A DNA stretch of 64,000 bases from Chinchilla lanigera (GCF_000276665.1 NW_004955427.1:1224357-1288356), one strand, 5' to 3'. Numbered from the stretch's first letter, positions 33,771-45,564 are shown. Translations and numbers: made by a program. Notes: generated from the sequence alone by a model not told the origin.

Positions 33771-36700
33771 AAGAGGTGACTGTATTAGGAATACATTTTA
33801 CAGATAAAGATGACAGATCTTATGCGTGGTTTAGATACACAAAATGAGAGAAAAAGGAGAATAAAAACAACTTCACTTAAGAAGTACTGGGCTTATACCA
33901 TTGGGTGACAGCAGTGCCATTTCCTGAGCCTGCCTCGCCGTGAAGAATCCCAACCCAACCAGGAGGAAAGAACTAACTGTTTTGCATTTTATTCTATATT
34001 TACGTGAGATGGAAGAACTCTTCTTCCAAAACCTGCATCTATAATCACATCCTCCAGCCTCATGATGTAACTTTTTTGCTGCATGATTCTTAAAACAAGC
34101 AAAATTTGTTGGAGTTAGAGCTTCATAAACTGTCAGCAGTGAAAGAACAATTCTTCCCAAGAGTTAAGAAAAAGAGACAATAAGCAAAGGCGAGCCTTTT
34201 AATTTTGCAGTCTGCTTCTTGAAAGCAGAAGTTTGATGGAGTCACTGGTAAGTGACAATACTAAAATTGGGTTTGGGACGGGGACTTCAAACGTTCAGTC
34301 TACAGGCCAAACTGCAAGACTGGCGAACTGCTGGAGATTACATCTCAGAAGAGTCTATTTCCATATTTTATGGAGTCCATGAGACAGAATTAAAAGGTCT
34401 TATACATTTAGTCTAGGACATTCCTCAGATTGCCTTCACTGAAATAATACACTTTACACTAGAATAATCCTTCTCATCTAAAGCTCAAAGAATGCAAACA
34501 GAAAGCTGCTTGCTCTGTGAGATCCATTTGAGTCCAAATTAAACCCTGGCATGAAACAGGGTCAGTTTACCATACTGTGTCACACACAGGTTGGTAAAAA
34601 CTGGACCAAAAGTAACCTGATAAGGTAGAGGAATAGTTCTTTTGCTAGGCTCATGTGCTATATCTGATTGGTGCATGAATATATGCAAAGGATCTCTGAA
34701 CATTCTAAATTCCACACTGGTGAGGAGACACCATCCAAATTCATACAGCCCACGAAAATTCACCCATCAGACCAGTATCTGGGACAGGAACCCAGGGAAC
34801 TGCACTTGGACAAGTTACTTCTGAGACACGTGTCTATCAAATGATTTAGAACAAAAATGCAAACTTATTGATTCCCTAAGGATAATACATATATTCCTTC
34901 AATAGTACTGAGTGGAATTTTTATCTGTATGTTTTAAAATCCTCTACAATAAAAAAACTTAGTGAATCACTGGAATTTCAATTAGCACACTTCATCAACA
35001 ATGCCGGACAAAATAGAAGCCCAGCTAGAAAACATAGGCTGTGGCTTCCTATCACAGCACCTGACTTGTGACCCTAACCCAAGAAGACCTGTCAGGAGCA
35101 CAAGCCAGCACCGCTCTCAGTCCTCAGCATCTCTGAATGACATTTGAACACGCGTAAAGAAGTACTTTTCTAGCCCCCTGGTGCTGCATGTTTGACCTTA
35201 AAAGCTCGGCTGTTTGCTCTTTTTTTTTTTTTTTTTTTGTATTAGACCTCATGACTACAAATGCTATTATTAGTCATAAGATTGTTCAGCCTTTTCTAAA
35301 TTCCAGCCGTGGTATTTAACTCCCTGACCTAAATATAATAGGGAATTCAAAATCCTGATTATTTCCAAGGATCTAATTCTTCAATGTTTACTTTCAACTT
35401 TTCTGCCTTCCTATGGAACCGAAACCCATGTTAAATATCGGCAGTGTTGTGTCCTTGAATCCTTTAGGGAGCAAAAAGACACTTCCTAGGAAAAAGGTGT
35501 GTAAGTCTGTGTTTAACAGTCCTGGAAGTGAATCTCAGTCTTGCCACTAGAAAGTTAAGTGATCTTAGAAAGCCAACAAACTTCTGCTTTGTGCTATAAA
35601 TAAAAGATTATGTTTGTATGATAGTTTGTTATATAAATGATATGCATTGCATATAAAATTTCTGGCAAAAATGGTACTAATAAACTTAGTAGTAGTAACA
35701 ATAATAAATAAATAAATAAGATGTGTTATGTCCACGTACCAACTCCTCACAATGACTGTAATCATTATACTGTATCACAATTAGAGCAGGCATGCACTAA
35801 TAAAAACAAAAAATTAAGAGTCTTAACAATTTTTAATCTGATTATTTCACTTTCATGGCCCCACAAATGGATAAAATATACCACACACCACTTAAAACAA
35901 TCCCTCTAAGAGAAACGTCTGCTGTTAGTGCAGTTTGGTGTGAGAACCCATGATAAAGGTCATCTGTCATAAAAACTGCATAGGTGAAAATGCAAAAGGT
36001 ATTGTCACAAATCTTAGTGCTCAAAGAATCATTAGAAATGAAATGATTGAGCCCTTTTAGCTGAGCCCCAACTAAATGAAGCAATTTTTACGAGATCCAA
36101 GATCGGGTAGTTTAGTGATGAGCGAACATCAGAAGGAGCCCAGGTTCCAGTTAGGTACATAATTTAAAACCTCACTCACCTCAGTGATGGTTCTTACACT
36201 TTAACTAATGGTGAGTTTTCAGACAGCTTGACTTGCCTCGGATTACACACTGTGGATAAATTTGGAGCTAAAATTTTTGTTAACAATAGAACTACTGGTC
36301 TAAGGGTTTATCCAACTCTAAGTATTTTCTTATTTTTCTACTTACTAAGGGTACCTTTCACTACACGGGCACAAGCTGTTCCTAAGTCTCCCTGTTGCTT
36401 CTCTTCTAACCAGCCTGTGTCTCTGTGATCCCACAGGTAACCACCATGTCTGGTATTGCCCCCATTCTCTCCTGAGTGCCTCTTATTTCCCCAGTTATAC
36501 CAAGGCCCCCTTGAAGCAAGTACCAAGTGTAGACTTCCTCATTGCTGTGCAGCAGAACACAGTATTGAATGAGCTCAGTGCTGGTATATTTTATATTATT
36601 TTCTAATAACAGAAATTAGAGTTGGATAAACCCTTGGACCAGCAGTTCTAATACTAAATGACAGGTGGAGAATTTTCCGAGGAGGAAGTGGTGGCAAGAT

Positions 36701-37261
36701 GTAGGACAAAAAGATTCAGATTCTAATAGCCTTTCAATTGAACATGTTCTGGGTGTCTGGTCTTGGTGTCATTGTACTAGCATGGGTAATTTCCTATGCG
36801 GGCTCCCCCCTAACCTGAATATTTATTTTCTGCTTTCAAGGTGATGACATTATGTAAGTATAATAGTGATGCAAAGATTGTCAGCTGGGAAAATTCACAG
36901 GAATGACATTCACCAAAAAAGCAACCCAAATATAAACACATCACACAAGGCTGACATAACACCTAAATAAATGAGACATTGTAAATCAAACAATATTGTC
37001 TATCAACCTGAATCATGTGTGAATTAGTTTGTCAGAGCAAGATATGCTGCTTAGAGTCAGTGTAGAGAAAAAGAAAGAACAACCCCGTATTCAAATGCTA
37101 GGAACCACCCCTGGGCTACAGACCAAGAAAAGGCAATCTTTGTCTTGGAAAAAAAAAAAAAAAGGAAAAAAAATTTATGTAAAAAACTTCAAGGGACAGC
37201 AAAGAGATTTCAAAAATTAAAACAATGAAAGAAAAAACCTTCAGAAAGATGCTCTTGACAA
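33771..37261. other. Long non-coding stretch
   Basis: About 3.5 kb of mostly unique, AT-rich sequence. A 20-base T run is at 35220-35239. No gene, named repeat or regulatory element could be supported. Confidence 0.5.
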
Positions 37262-37397
37262 TCGTATTGACTCATTCATGTAATCTTAGCACTTGGGAGG
37301 CTGAGGCAGGAGGATTGCTGCAAATTTGAAGTCAGTCTGGGCTACATAGTGAGCTCAAGCCCAACCTAAACTATATAGTGAGACCCTGTCTCAAAAA
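37262..37397 (+). mobile_element. B1 SINE
   Basis: The 7SL-derived sequence reads TGTAATCTTAGCACTTGGGA, GGCTGAGGCAGGAGGATTGC, GTCAGTCTGGGCTACATAGT and GTGAGACCCTGTCTCAAAAA. It contains a repeated segment (CTACATAGTGAG and CTATATAGTGAG), the internal duplication typical of rodent B1. The 3' tail continues directly into the purine tract. Confidence 0.92.
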
Positions 37398-37639
37398 ATA
37401 AAAGAAGAAGAAAGAAGAAGGAGAAGGAGAAGGAGAAGATGAAAGAAGAAGGAGAAGAAGAAAGAAGGAGGAGGAGAAGAAGAAAGAAGAAGGAGAAGAA
37501 GAAGGAGAAGAAGAAAGAAGGAGAAGAAGAAAGAAGAAGGAGGAGAAGAAGAAAGAAGAAGGAGAAGGAGAAGAAGAAAGAAGAAGGTGAAGGAGAAGAT
37601 GAAAGAAGAAGAAGAAGAAGAGGAGGAGGAGGAGGGAGA
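37398..37639 (+). repeat. (GAA/GGA)n homopurine tract, about 240 bp
   Basis: Almost pure A/G made of GAAGAAGGAGAA-type units, directly after the B1 tail, so it probably expanded from that tail. One strand opens a long Glu/Arg/Lys frame and the other a Ser/Phe/Leu frame. Both are artefacts. Length and purity make it potentially triplex-forming and polymorphic. Confidence 0.97.
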
Positions 37640-38250
37640 GCAGGAACAGGATCGGTAGCGGTGGGGGAGGCTTTTACGCCTCCTTTTCCCTCCCTGCTCT
37701 TTTGGGGATTTCACTGTGATGAGCAGGGTGAGAACAGAAAAAAGGGACTTGGCAGAGCGGTGCACTTAAAAAAGAAAGGGATTAGAAGACACAGGGAGGG
37801 GCAGAAGGATCTGTCAGCGACGAAGAATGCGGGAGTCACACCAAAGATAGGAAAGCAAAAGCATGCCACCCCCTTGCTCACTAGTGACTCGGCGCTCGGT
37901 GGGGTGACGGCCAGGGTCCTTGCCTACTGGTCAGAAAGTGCGAACGTTACTCAGGGCCATGTAATGTGAGGTATGTGGCATAAGACGGAACAAAAATATG
38001 AAACGAAGCATTTGAAATGTCAGCTGACTACTTAGCAAGCAGTGAGTCAGCCAGTGAGTTCGGGACACCGGCTCTGCGGTCCGGGGGCATAGAAGCCACC
38101 GCAGCAGCCGGATGCAGGCACTGAGGGGCGGGGAGACAGGGTGTGATGATACTCCCATGACTTCAGCAGAGCAGATTTGCTGGTAAGACAAAAAAAAAAC
38201 TACTGACAGCTTTGTGACAGAAAAAGAGGGGCTTACCGTCACAAGAATTG
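37640..38250. other. Non-coding, nothing recognised
   Basis: Moderately GC-rich unique sequence between the purine tract and the tandem duplication. No exon seen. Confidence 0.45.
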
Positions 38251-38255
38251 TTCCT

Positions 38256-38475
38256 TCCATTTTGGCATCTGGAGCATGATTAAATTCAGATTTCTCTCGC
38301 TTAATTAATTATTGGCTTTGAGTTTCTTGGTGCTATTGTTCTGGTGGTTGCTGTCGCCGTCATCGCCATTTTGTTCCAGTGCTAAGGACGACCCCCGGGC
38401 CTTCACGCTGAGCTACACCTCCTGCCCTTTTTAAAATTTTAAAGCAGAGTCTCACTAAATCACTATAGCAAGTAT
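38256..38475 (-). repeat. Tandem duplication unit 1, containing B1-dID sequence
   Basis: It begins CATCTGGAGCATGATTAAAT. It includes a degenerate antisense ID half (GGGCCTTCACGCTGAGCTAC at about 38398-38417) and an antisense B1 fragment (GCAGAGTCTCACTAAATCAC). The same order recurs at 38478-38760. Confidence 0.75.
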
Positions 38476-38477
38476 TC

Positions 38478-38760
38478 GTTTCATTCTGATATCTGGAGTG
38501 TGATTAAGTTCAGACTTCCTTTGTTTAATTAGCTATTATGTTTTATTGTCATTGATGTCACTGCTGCTACTGCTTTCCTGTGGCAGTAGGGGTCGAGCCC
38601 AGGGCCTTCACGCTGAGCTATCCCCCCGCTCTTTTTTTAAATTTTGAGGCAGGGCTTCACTAGGTCTTCAAGTTGCCCGGGCTGGGATCAAACTGCGCTC
38701 CTTCTGTCTCAGCCCCCAGGGCGCTGGGGTTGGGAGTGCGCCTTGACGCCTGGCACCTGC
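38478..38760 (-). repeat. Tandem duplication unit 2, containing B1-dID sequence
   Basis: It begins TATCTGGAGTGTGATTAAGT, parallel to unit 1. It has the same antisense ID half (GGGCCTTCACGCTGAGCTAT), followed by a longer antisense B1 half (TTGAGGCAGGGCTTCACTAG, CAGCCCCCAGGGCGCTGGGG). Unit 1 lacks this longer B1 part. Confidence 0.75.
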
Positions 38761-39316
38761 TAGGTTTGACGGGGTACAGTTTTCAAGCCAAGCAAATGAC
38801 TTTCAAGAAAGGTGTGTCTCCAAGAAAAGGGACAGAGGAAGGTCAGGCTGGTACGGCAAAAGACAAGAGAGAATGTTCACCTGCTTTCTAAACCCCTGAA
38901 AATACCACAGCGGGCACTGGTTTGTTATGAAGGAAACCATACGGCTACCCTGATAGGTCTTTTGAAGCTAATTTGAAGTGCAGTAAAAGTTTAAGAGGAA
39001 ATGAAGAGAAACTGATCCTTAATAGATAATCACAGGAAAAGAGGTCCACCCCCAAAGTATTGCGGCCATGGATGTCTTTCAAGGCCATACTTTTAAAAAT
39101 TCTTTCAATAATATAATTTTTCTAATTCCATAGCACAAATTTTTTAAATAAAGAAATTACCTTTTAAATGGAACTCTATGTGTCGTCGGATTCTCAAAAG
39201 GCTCACTTTATTAATATGTGCTTTCAGTATCCCAGGGCATGAAAAACAGGAAACGTATCTGTGTGGACGGAGGAGACGAGAGTTACGGCCTCCTTCCCAG
39301 TGGTCCAAATGTGATT
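38761..39316. other. Non-coding, nothing recognised
   Basis: Unique sequence between SINEs. Confidence 0.45.
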
Positions 39317-39317
39317 T

Positions 39318-39456
39318 AAAGCACTCTGGGAGCTCAGGCAGGGGGATCCTGGCAGCTTAGTGACTTAGTGAATGCTGTTTCAAAATAAAAATATATAAAA
39401 AAGATGTAGCTCAATGTGAAGGCCCTTGGTTCAATCCCCAGTACAAAATAAAATAA
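39318..39456 (+). mobile_element. B1-dID composite SINE, partial
   Basis: GCACTCTGGGAGCTCAGGCA, GGGGGATCCTGGCAGC and GCTGTTTCAAAATAAAAATA (B1 half) are followed by GATGTAGCTCAATGTGAAGG and GGTTCAATCCCCAGTAC (ID half). The 5' part of B1 is missing. Confidence 0.8.
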
Positions 39457-39505
39457 ACTCAAATATGATAACAGTGGCTTTATAAAAACATATAGGCAAT
39501 AATAA

Positions 39506-39609
39506 ACAAATAAGGGGCTGGGGGTTTAGCTCAGCTGCAGAGTGCCTGCCTGGCAAGCGCGAGGTCATGAGTTCGATTCCCGGCACGGGGGGGGGGGGAG
39601 GACAAATAA
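39506..39609 (+). mobile_element. ID SINE with G-rich tail
   Basis: The body from 39514 (GGGGCTGGGGGTTTAGCTCA) runs to GAGTTCGATTCCCGGCAC. It is then followed by a run of about 13 G instead of the usual A-rich tail. A short duplication ACAAATAA lies at 39506-39513 and 39602-39609. Confidence 0.9.
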
Positions 39610-41965
39610 AATGACTTAGTGATGCTCTTCAACATTATTGTATAAGCACATGAGAGACGCTGCACCAAACGTTTAAATTACGCCCCGGTAGCGAAGGTAA
39701 AGATGTAGTTCAGAGCTTTTTGCTTGAGAAATTAGTGATAAGGTAACATACATTGGTCACTGTAGGTAAAATAAGGATTATTAAGAGAAAGTAACTTCTG
39801 TTTTTGGCCAAATGAATACGTAGGATATATTCATAAAAGTACTGAGAATTAAAAGTGAATAAATACCTCAGAATTGCTTTGTTCATCTCATTTTATAGGT
39901 TCAGAAAAGGTTCTCTCCATAATGATATCTAGAAGTAAGTTACGTACCCAAGGAGTCAACAGCTAGGAAGCGGCCATCCATATCTTGAGACCATCATCCC
40001 ACCCAGTCAGAGGACGCATAAAGTATTCCAATGCTCTCCTGGATCCTTATGACCTAATAAACAAAGTCTGGCCGGAATTAGAGAATGGGACATACAGACA
40101 TGACAGTATTTGTAGAATAAGTCCTGTGAAATCAATTATGAAAACACAATTTTAAGGTGTAGTTACCAAGCTGTCTCATTCTGAGAAAAAAGACAGAGGT
40201 CAAAGTAGAAAAGAAAACAAAGAAGCAAAGATTATAAATAGACTGGCACATGGAATAGAAGGCATGTGTGTCCAGGAAAGAGGCCTGAGGTGTGTGTTTC
40301 ACAGCTGTATTTAGAGAAATGGCTTATTGTGAGCAGTGCTCTCCTCTCTAACGAGCAAAGAAGAGGAAATAAATTCGGATTCCAACCAAAGGAATTTAAG
40401 TTAGATGGAAAGATCTTATTGGTGGTGAGGTTTTTATAAACCCTGGAAAAGATTCCTAGGGAGGCTTTCAAATTCTCTACTTGGATATATTTAAAAGAAG
40501 AGAGATACCTATCAGCCCAGGGTAGCTAAAGCTGAGACCTGCCTGGAATTTGCTTTCAGCTGAATTCTGTGAGTCCATAATTTTTGACAGCGCTCAGGAT
40601 GTCAAAAACAGTAAATACCAGACAATAGCAAGCCATGTTGCCCCTTAGTGTACACGCGCGTGCACACACACACACACACAACACCTCGCCCAAAGTAATC
40701 ATTTCCTTGGAAAATCAATTGGCATTTGCCAGTTGGTTGTAAGTGGAATGTACAATTATAATACACTCTGTTTTTTATTTTCTTTTCAGCCTGGTTTCCA
40801 GTGGAAATAAGGCTTATGAAATCTCTCTGGCAGGATATGCCCTGCTTAATACATTTTATTTTCCTTCCCTAGGCTGGTTACCACCAAATCTCTTAGGAAA
40901 AAAGCCTAGGCCTAAGTAGCAATGAATGTACCCTCAGACTGCAGCTGGGAGAAAATACCCTCTCCCTTCACGCCAAAGGGAGACTTCTCCCTCTTCTCAC
41001 GGAAGGGGGCAAGATGACTCCCCCACCATCCTCTCCGTCTTTCCCTTCACACAGCCCTCAGCAAGCTCTCTGAAACCTTCAGACTGCCCCGATTTCCAAA
41101 GTGAAGTTGCACGTGCCCGAGGAGCTTGTAGTAAAACCCTCAGTTTGCTGCGCTTCTCTTGTTGTCACTGTGTGTGTTGTCTGGTTTTCGCTGTCAGCTC
41201 CTGGAGGCGAGGTGTGGGATCTGCTCGTCTTATGCTGAGCAGCACTATGTGTGCACACGCAGGATAGCTGCGCCTGGCAGAGATGTGAAGTGATGTGACT
41301 GCACGCCCCTTTCCCTAGAACGCTGGCGTGGATGAACCCAAGCTGGCGAGAATTAACTCAGTTTACAGAGTCTGTGTTATTCCCTAATCCTCTTAAATAC
41401 GGCACAGAACACCAAAGCCGTAATCACTATCAGGGATCGCCAGGGAGCTGAGCAATATGCACAAGGATTCGGTCAGCAGTGGAGAGACTAGTCAACCAGA
41501 GCCTGAAATGGACAGGAAACGGGGCCGCAGATGACTGTACAGCCCACGGTGACTCTCCTTTCCCCTGTGCTGAAGCCCGGGCCTGCTGGGATTCTCAGGT
41601 TCTCAACTCAGGGCATCGTGAGTCAACCCCAATTGCCGTAGAAGGTTGTTCTATCCGAGGGATGCCACAGAAAGCAGCAAGTTCATAGTATCTTGGTTTT
41701 ATTCTTTATTTTTACAGCCTATGGAGAACAAAGGTCATTTTTAACAAAATCAGTATTTCTTCCTTGCTGCGCACTCCTGCAAAACACCCTCCGCCCTTTC
41801 TTTAAGTCAGTCTTCCTCACTGACTCAAGATAGCGATGAATCCACCCCCATTTCCTGCTGGGATAGAGTTTTCCAGTGCTCACTAATCCCTTGGGGTCCT
41901 CAAAGCTAGGTCTACAAAATTTTAAATAATTAATGAAAATCGCTCCCCTAGGGAAAGTATAAGAA
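39610..41965. other. Long non-coding stretch with a (CA)n
   Basis: About 2.4 kb of unique sequence. A short CA microsatellite sits at 40661-40684. The 113-codon frame at 40926-41267 has no domain. Confidence 0.5.
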
Positions 41966-41967
41966 AT

Positions 41968-42065
41968 GACATTTCATTCAATTCAACAAATAATTTCTCA
42001 GCACCAATTATGAGCCATTCAGCAGGTGCTGGAGAAAGCGAGAGAGCACACAGATCCTGTACTCA
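41968..42065 (+). repeat. Ancient mammalian interspersed repeat, 5' fragment
   Basis: TTTCATTCAATTCAACAAAT, TTTCTCAGCACCAATTATGA and GGTGCTGGAGAAAGCGAGAG match the 5' portion of the family seen at 19.5 and 45.6 kb. Confidence 0.55.
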
Positions 42066-42449
42066 CACTCTCACCAAAACTAAAGCTCAGCGTCGTCCTA
42101 CTTTCCGGAGTCTTGCTCTCATCCTTTCCTTCTTACCCAGGTTCCGGGGCGCTCCGGCACTTGACGATGCTCCAAACATACAGCACGCTTCCTCTCCACG
42201 CTTCTTCCTACCACAGTCTGGTTTGTGGCTGTGCTACAAGTGACCACCGTGATATACTTGCCATGTTTCATATTTACATTGAAGGTATCTCAAATAAAAA
42301 TAGATCAGTTTTCAACAGGAGATAAAACTGAGTCAAATTTTACTATCAAGGAGTTTTTATTACTACATGTTAGCTATATAGATTAGTGAATTTTCTTTTG
42401 GAAGCCTTGTGTGTGCACAGAACACACTTTCACCCACGCACCCCTCCCC
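42066..42449. other. Non-coding, nothing recognised
   Basis: Unique sequence. Confidence 0.4.
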
Positions 42450-42765
42450 ACGGCATGGCCTTTCCCTTGCCTCTCCCTCCTACTCCCTTCTTCTCTACTT
42501 CTATATCTCCTCCTCCCTCTCATGTACTTATCTATTTGGATTCCACATATGATGACACTGCACATATATGCCTTTCTGAGTCCGGTTTATTTCACCTAAC
42601 ACAATTAGTTCTATCCATTTTCCTGCAAATGACCTGATTGCATTCCCTTTAAGCCTGAATAATACTCTATTGTCTGTAAGTACATTTTCTTTATTCATTA
42701 GTCTGTTGATGGACACCTAAGCTACTTGCATAGCTTAGCTACTGTGAACTAGGCTGCAAAAGCTA
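42450..42765 (-). mobile_element. L1 LINE 3' end
   Basis: The pyrimidine block (CCTCTCCCTCCTACTCCC) and antisense L1 3' landmarks AAGCCTGAATAATACTCTAT, TTCTTTATTCATTAGTCTGT, TGATGGACACCTAAGC and GTGAACTAGGCTGC identify a truncated copy. A short (GA)n follows at 42766-42780. Confidence 0.8.
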
Positions 42766-43148
42766 AGAGAGAGAGAGAGATACTTTCCCGAAACAAATTG
42801 TCTCATGGGTTATAGTAGGTGAAGTAGAACATTTATTTAATCAATTATTACATCAATTAATTGCACATATGAATATATGAAATGATCATCATGTAAATGA
42901 CAATATGATTAAATGCAAGGACAACATAATATAGTTAGCCTAATCAAAAAAAAATCTACTTTGTATTTTTTGGTTTAGTATAAAATTCACTTTGTAGTAC
43001 TAAATAACTAGATAAGTGAGAAGAGACTTTACACCACATTCTTTTAGATTATTTACCATTTCAGAGACATGGCCTCTTTCTCCCATACTCTGTTATTTGG
43101 AAGACTTCTGACCATGTCTAAGCCACCATTATATTCTCAGTATTTTAT
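42766..43148. other. Non-coding AT-rich
   Basis: AT-rich sequence, nothing recognised beyond the (GA)n at its start. Confidence 0.45.
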
Positions 43149-43364
43149 CCTGTCTGAAGTTTNNNNNNNNNNNNNNNNNNNNNNNNNNNNNNNNNNNNNN
43201 NNNNNNNNNNNNNNNNNNNNNNNNNNNNNNNNNNNNNNNNNNNNNNNNNNNNNNNNNNNNNNTTTGGTTTTTCTCCGGTACCGGGAACCGAACTCACGAC
43301 CTTGCGCTTGCCAGGCAGGCGCTTTTGCCACTGAGCTAAATCCCCAGCCCCCTGTCTGAAGTTT
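43149..43364 (-). mobile_element. ID SINE, minus strand, tail replaced by assembly gap
   Basis: The body at 43263-43350 is the antisense consensus (GGTTTTTCTCCGGTACCGGG to AAATCCCCAGCCCC). The exact duplication CCTGTCTGAAGTTT is at 43149-43162 and 43351-43364. The 100 N lie exactly between the left duplication and the TTTGGTTTTT start, where the antisense poly-A tail should be. Confidence 0.96.
43163..43262. other. Assembly gap, 100 N
   Basis: Exactly 100 undetermined bases, a size often used for gaps of unknown length. Open frames crossing it are meaningless. Confidence 0.99.
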
Positions 43365-43810
43365 CATCCAATGGTTTTATTTGAAAAGGCTAAAATTTTA
43401 TCTTCCAGATTTCCTCAGTGAAAATAAGGACCTTCTGGGAAACAGTTGATATATTTCTGTCTAGTACAAAAGTATCTGACACATACACCTAGAATAAAAA
43501 TCTCAAAAGATATTTTCTGTCGAACATTACCACTTAAACTGTAGGAAGGGTTTCCTTTATCTTCCTGCCATGGAAGTTTCTATTTCCCAACTTTGCAAAC
43601 TAAGGACACCTATTCTCAAATTCATCTGCATATCAAAGTGAAAATGAATTTCTCACTCCTCCTTTTCTTACTCTAAATTAACAGAATCCAAACATTTCAT
43701 ATACACTTTAAATATTTAAGGATCATCAGACTTTTACTAGATAATTTAGGCTTAGCTCCTTTGAACTTTGTAACCATGAAGTATAGTCATGAGACAATTA
43801 TGTGGATTTT
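43365..43810. other. Non-coding, nothing recognised
   Basis: AT-rich unique sequence. Confidence 0.45.
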
Positions 43811-43917
43811 ATGAAGAAAGGAAAGTTGCGGGGGATATAGCTCAGCGGCACTGTGCCTGCCTAGCAAGCGTGAGTTTGATTCCTACTACCAAAAAAAAAA
43901 AGGATGAAAGGCAAGTT
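43811..43917 (+). mobile_element. Shorter, older ID SINE
   Basis: The body at 43829-43901 (CGGGGGATATAGCTCAGCGG, GAGTTTGATTCCTACTACC plus an A run) lacks several bases in its middle (GCAAGCGTGAGTTT in place of GCAAGCGCAAGGTCGTGAGTT). Flanks ATGAAGAAAGGAAAGTTG and GATGAAAGGCAAGTTG form an imperfect target-site duplication. Confidence 0.88.
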
Positions 43918-44531
43918 GATGTCCCTCTAATTGTAATAAACTTAAATAAAAGCCAATGACATACTAACGCAGACCCTCAGGGATGCCTCAGTGCATCCTT
44001 CAGCAACCTTCTCTTTTCTTCCAATTTGTCAGGATTTAGTCGTTAATTTAGAATTTATTCTGTTTAGAACAAATGGATTTTATAATCAGAGCTTTATCTG
44101 AGACTTTTCAACTTCAAGTTTTTGGAACAAGGGGGGATGTAAAGCTGAAAATCGGCTCTCTACATTCCTGGGAATATGACAAGCAGCCCACACTGGGTGC
44201 TATTCTACGGAAAGATAAGAATCGCCTCTGGGAACATCAAGGGTCCTCCACTAGTTGTCTTTTCTCAAGTCCATACACTTCAAAACATGAATGTGCAGTT
44301 CCTGTGAAGTCTTCTATCCAGCTTAACAGCACTCGCATCAGTGAGCGTTTTTCCTGTGTCAGACGATGACCACGGGCCTGTGCAGTAACATACAGCGTTC
44401 CCTGAAAACCTTGAAACCAAACCCTCGGATGATATCAACGGGATAAGACTGAACACTTCATTGTTTTGATGATCCATAATTTACCAGTCTTCTCCTTCAA
44501 AACTGGGTGAAAGAACAAAGTCTTTCATCTC
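43918..44531. other. Non-coding, nothing recognised
   Basis: Unique sequence. Open frames of 65-98 codons on both strands overlap and have no domain. Confidence 0.45.
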
Positions 44532-44544
44532 ACTGTCTTTACCC

Positions 44545-44582
<38 letters not shown>

Positions 44583-44684
44583 TTGGTTTTTTTCCAGTAC
44601 CGGGGATCGAACTCACGACCTTGGGCTTGCCAGGCAGGCGCTGTGCCGCTGAGCTAAATCCCCAGCTCAACTACCTTTACCCTT
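44532..44684 (-). mobile_element. ID SINE, minus strand, with (TTA)n tail
   Basis: Antisense body: TTCCAGTACCGGGGATCGAA, CGACCTTGGGCTTGCCAGGC, GCTGAGCTAAATCCCCAGC. The tail has become a (TTA)n microsatellite at 44545-44582. Flanks ACTGTCTTTACCCTT (44532) and ACTACCTTTACCCTT (44670) are the target-site duplication, differing at two bases. Confidence 0.92.
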
Positions 44685-45560
44685 TCAATGCATAGTTATA
44701 AGAATTAACTGAAACTCGGTACATAACACAGTTAGCAAGGAGACTGATCCAAAGGACATGTTTAACAAACATGAATTTCCTTTTCCGTCAAGAGCCATCA
44801 GAACGTAACCATCCTGCTTCGTAGAGAAAATTCAGTTGGTAGTCAGGATCCACAATGCTGAAACACATATTGAAACTTATGCCTGAAAGTCTGAAAAAAT
44901 GTTATATATTCTGAAATGTTATGATATATCCATAAATAGCAATTGAGAATAGAAGTTCAGATTTTTTGCACTGGTTTCATAGAAATAGACCTCCCTGGCT
45001 GCTGTAGAATCTTATGATTATACCGGGTCACTGAAGCCCAACTCATAAGGCTTCTGCATCCCAGAGTGAATGATATCAAGAACAGCTTTAAGTGCCATTA
45101 ACCCAACGGAGTAATTAGGACATATTCTAGATGCATGTGTTAAGCAGTCTCAAAAAATGAAACCTTGTTTTCAACACTATCAGTGCTGAAAAGAAAGTCA
45201 TTTTAGTAAGATTTGTTCCAGACCCAGTAAATAAATCATATGTTCAGCAGCAATAAAAATATTGGTGGAAAGGGAACATTTTCCACTTCAAAGAAAGGAG
45301 TCTGTTGAGTGATGATATAGTTTTAAAAGTATCTGATTTGACAGGGGAGCTCTCATCACACTCCTGAAAAAATTTTATGCTGGTGTGATTTTGTTTGTGG
45401 TTTTTTCTTGTTTCAAAATTGAAGCAATATAATGAACTCTAATCAAAGCCATCAAAGTTTTTTAAAATACCAATATAGTTTACCGCTTCTGGCTTTTTAA
45501 AAATAATCTCAAGTTTTGTTTCTTTTGCTCTGCTAAGTTCTGTGTTTCAGACATACAAAT
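44685..45560. other. Non-coding, nothing recognised
   Basis: Unique sequence without recognised repeats. Confidence 0.45.
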
Positions 45561-45564
45561 GTGT

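Noticed and set aside
37391..37969. Frames of 124 and 176 codons on opposite strands over the GAA/GGA tract
   Set aside because: Low-complexity Glu/Arg/Lys and Ser/Phe runs from a microsatellite attached to a B1 tail, not a gene.
40926..41267. 113-codon plus-strand frame
   Set aside because: No domain. Composition follows local base content.
43069..43367. Open frames crossing the run of N
   Set aside because: The gap has unknown content and the readable part is ID SINE sequence.
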